Below the pieces are notes generated by a model, which was not told the DNA's origin, made no database searches, and saw only the letters and a program-made list of their open reading frames with translations. Shown here one piece after another: positions 6,369-8,194 of a stretch of DNA of 8,194 bases. Within the stretch, counting starts at the first letter, position 1; every line of letters starts with the position of its first letter. The stretch lies in NCBI GenBank assembly GCA_031254385.1, contig JAIRUO010000097.1, forward strand, positions 1 to 8,194, in the 5' to 3' direction. A program made the position numbers and the translations under genes. This stretch comes from Treponema sp. (lineage in GTDB: Bacteria > Spirochaetota > Spirochaetia > Treponematales > Breznakiellaceae).

Positions 6369-7493
6369 CTATTCGGGGATTTTTTGCTCTTCTTGGTTGG
6401 TTCTCTTCCTTAAATTGCGAAGTTTTTTTCTGAGTGATTCCAAAAAGGAAAAGGTCTTCATAGCCAATGGCCGGTATGGATAATCCCAACTGCCGGGCCT
6501 GTGAATAATGCGACCGCCGAATCCGGTCTTGAACCTATACAACCCAGCCATTGGGTGAAGAGGGTCCTCTGTGGGCGGTATTCCGAACAGATCGTATTCT
6601 TTGCAGCCAGCTTCCATTGCATCAATCATAGCGCGTACCTGTAGCGCATAAGGTGCCATGAGATTACGCTTGTTGTTTGAGGATGCGCCGTAAAGGTATA
6701 CCGCTTCCCTGCCCCTAAAAAGAACCACAATAGCCGCAAGAATGTCACCTTCATGCTCTGCTGTATAAAGATGAATTGATGGGACAATGGTTCCTGATAA
6801 GAGCAGTGATGACCCAGAGCTGTCTATCTTGTCCTGATATTCACGGCAATGCGAAAATAAGGTCTTATAATAATTTACATTATGAATGAAAATACGATCC
6901 CTACGGGCAGTTTCTTTTAAGAGAGAATAAAAATTATCCAGACCCTTCTCATCGGGACGGCGTATTATTACTCCACGCTTTAGGGCCAAGCGGCTGTTAT
7001 ATCGCCACTTGTTCTTCATCTTAGCCAGTAGGCTTTCTTTTGTCCCTTCCAGATTCACAAGCACCGTATCAGGGGCCTGAACATCCGCAGCCGCATGAAT
7101 AAAAGGATGCCCAAGTTCCGGCGCAGGATCAGCCCCTTCTGAATACCAGGGAGGATCAAAACGGATAAAGGCTGTACTCTTAGGAAGAAAACCTTTTATG
7201 GCCTCTGCAAGTTCCGCCAAGGCTGTAGTCCGGGTTTCTTTATCCGCTGGAATAGATTCGGGAAGGTCAGGGCCCCATGGAACATAAGCAAAGGATATCC
7301 CTGGCGACAAGCGTCGGCGTATGACCATGAGGGGATGGCGGCCTTGTTTCCACACAACCTCAAAGGATCTCGCGTTCCAGCCGAACCGTGCCTTAAAACT
7401 CCCCCAGAACCCAGACTGCAAAAAATTTGACGAGGAATTACAGATTTCCAGGTCTGCGGGGAGTAGCTCCTCCAGCCAGTACCGGTTATTCAA
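6369..7493 (-). CDS. FemAB/FemX-family peptidoglycan bridge aminoacyltransferase
   Basis: This 374-residue protein belongs to the FemABX family of tandem GNAT-fold enzymes, which move an amino acid (often glycine) from aminoacyl-tRNA to the side chain of the third stem-peptide residue of lipid II. Visible family blocks are FLQSGFWGSFK (24-34), YVPWGPDLP (70-78), MKNKWRYNSRLALKRGV (159-175), AVYLYGASSNNKRNLMAPYA (264-283) and YDLFGIPP...AGLYRFKTGFGG (300-327). The C-terminus is a basic tail (351-374). There is no signal peptide or membrane segment, fitting a cytoplasmic enzyme acting on membrane-bound precursor. The start is TTG at 7493, overlapping the metG stop as TTGA, with AAAGG 9 bases before it; the next methionine (M56) would remove the conserved FLQS.FWG block. 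Being coupled to metG links it to aminoacyl-tRNA metabolism, though metG makes Met-tRNA and not the presumed donor. The transferred amino acid is inferred from the family only. Confidence 0.88.
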   Translation of the reverse strand: MNNRYWLEELLPADLEICNSSSNFLQSGFWGSFKARFGWNARSFEVVWKQGRHPLMVIRRRLSPGISFAYVPWGPDLPESIPADKETRTTALAELAEAIKGFLPKSTAFIRFDPPWYSEGADPAPELGHPFIHAAADVQAPDTVLVNLEGTKESLLAKMKNKWRYNSRLALKRGVIIRRPDEKGLDNFYSLLKETARRDRIFIHNVNYYKTLFSHCREYQDKIDSSGSSLLLSGTIVPSIHLYTAEHEGDILAAIVVLFRGREAVYLYGASSNNKRNLMAPYALQVRAMIDAMEAGCKEYDLFGIPPTEDPLHPMAGLYRFKTGFGGRIIHRPGSWDYPYRPLAMKTFSFLESLRKKLRNLRKRTNQEEQKIPE

Positions 7494-8194
7494 TGTACCG
7501 CGCCTTTGGAAATATTCTTGGTGAGTATGGGACTGCCGTTAATGAGCAGCCTCTTTCCCCCGCAGAGTATCACATTATCAACCGCTTCAATAGGTATGGA
7601 AAAGAACGTATCAATGTCGATTTCAGCGGGCACGGTTTCTGGTTCTAGTTCTGCTATAGAAACTCTGGTTCCAAGAGGCGCGTCTCCGGCATCCAGCACC
7701 TCAACACGCTCAGTACCTTCGCCTTTTTCGTCTGGTGGGCCCTTGTGATCCGCAGCCGCCAAAAGCATGCCCCTGCTTTCCACACCTCGGAGTTTCGCAG
7801 GCTTTAGGTTATACGCAACTATTATGCGTTTTCCAAAGAGTTCATCTTCTTTATAAAAAGGCACTAGCCCCGAAACTATGATCCGCGTTTCAGGTTCAGG
7901 CTCTTCTGAAAGCTCTAGGTTTATAATGTAGAGTTTGTCCGCCTTTGGATGGCGCTCAATTTTGGCAACCTTTGCGACCCTTAGGTCAATGGTTTTAGCA
8001 AAACGTATTTCAGCGCTTTCCTGCACTACCTGTTCTGCTTCAAGCTTGGTCGTAGTTTCAGCACTTGTGTGCGCAGCTACAGAACCAGAAGCATCTTCGT
8101 TAGCCGCATTTTCCCGGTCTTTCTGGGAGCCTGAATATTGTGTTCTTAAACTCGCTATCGTTTCATCCTCAAGTTTGGTAAAGAGGACTTCGCT
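7490..8194 (-). CDS. metG: Methionine-tRNA ligase, C-terminal part with tRNA-binding domain (cut by window edge)
   Basis: The reading frame is open from the window's right edge to TGA at 7492-7490, giving the last 234 residues. The first visible residues SEVLFTKLEDETIASLR match the end of the anticodon-binding body of bacterial MetG (PxxLFxKLE). A low-complexity Ala/Thr/Glu/Gln linker follows (about 21-60), then an OB-fold tRNA-binding domain of the Trbp111/EMAP-II type (about 64-180): IDLRVAKV, ERHPKADKLY, IIVSGLVPFY, NLKPAKLRGVESRGMLLAA. This domain dimerises and raises tRNA affinity in MetG. About 50 further residues (185-234) extend beyond the usual end of the OB-fold. A GTG at 8026 could make the tRNA-binding part look like a separate gene, but the frame continues upstream with clear MetG sequence and there is no stop, so it is one protein. 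The catalytic HIGH and KMSKS motifs lie outside the window. It is the upstream partner of femAB, with overlapping stop and start. Confidence 0.92.
   Translation of the reverse strand, partial: SEVLFTKLEDETIASLRTQYSGSQKDRENAANEDASGSVAAHTSAETTTKLEAEQVVQESAEIRFAKTIDLRVAKVAKIERHPKADKLYIINLELSEEPEPETRIIVSGLVPFYKEDELFGKRIIVAYNLKPAKLRGVESRGMLLAAADHKGPPDEKGEGTERVEVLDAGDAPLGTRVSIAELEPETVPAEIDIDTFFSIPIEAVDNVILCGGKRLLINGSPILTKNISKGAVH
7503..7507 (-). promoter_or_regulatory. Ribosome binding site for the femAB TTG start
   Basis: AAAGG on the minus strand (7507-7503), inside the end of metG, lies 9 bases before the TTG at 7493. It supports the unusual TTG start, which would otherwise rest only on the conserved N-terminal block and the TTGA overlap with the metG stop. 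Confidence 0.5.

Noticed and set aside
7490..8026. Separate stand-alone tRNA-binding protein starting at GTG 8026
   Set aside because: The same frame stays open to the window edge and encodes clear MetG sequence upstream, so this is an internal codon.
1..8194. Defence island, CRISPR array, prophage or transposon
   Set aside because: No cas, nuclease, integrase or transposase genes, no spacer-repeat pattern and no long terminal inverted repeats were seen.

Overview
The window looks like a chromosomal segment of a spirochaete, most likely a Treponema-type organism with a genome near 45-50% G+C. The main clues are the methionyl-tRNA synthetase C-terminus with a fused tRNA-binding domain, the FemAB/FemX-type peptidoglycan-bridge enzyme directly behind it, and a lipobox lipoprotein. 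This assignment is an inference from recalled protein resemblance, held with moderate confidence; a gut firmicute is the main alternative.

Layout, left to right. Positions 1-263 (minus) hold the first 87 residues of a CbrA-like FAD-dependent oxidoreductase cut by the window edge. Its start overlaps, as ATGA, the stop of a complete glycoside hydrolase family 43 gene (260-1216, minus). That gene has a sigma70-like promoter placed so close to its ATG that the mRNA would be leaderless. Next is an AT-rich ANT(6)-type aminoglycoside nucleotidyltransferase gene (1326-2201, minus), which looks foreign by base composition. Divergent from it is a DUF362 lipoprotein (2355-3617, plus) with an extended -10 promoter that fixes its start. 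It converges on an 851-residue hybrid sensor kinase (3662-6217, minus) with a periplasmic Cache domain, HisKA, HATPase and two receiver domains. The right end carries a translationally coupled pair, metG C-terminus (7490-8194, partial) and a FemAB-family gene (6369-7493), both minus.

The genes do not form one obvious pathway. There are two coupled pairs (GH43 with the oxidoreductase; metG with femAB) and three monocistronic-looking units. I do not see a clear new multi-gene system. The least expected signal lies between genes: a family of 7-bp repeats built on TTAGGNN/GTAGGAT in three separate spacers. The largest copy is a seven-unit array that makes up the whole gap between the convergent lipoprotein and kinase genes and supplies the lipoprotein stop codon. 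No RNA genes, CRISPR arrays, transposases or convincing intrinsic terminators were found, and no gene-free stretch exceeds about 160 bases.
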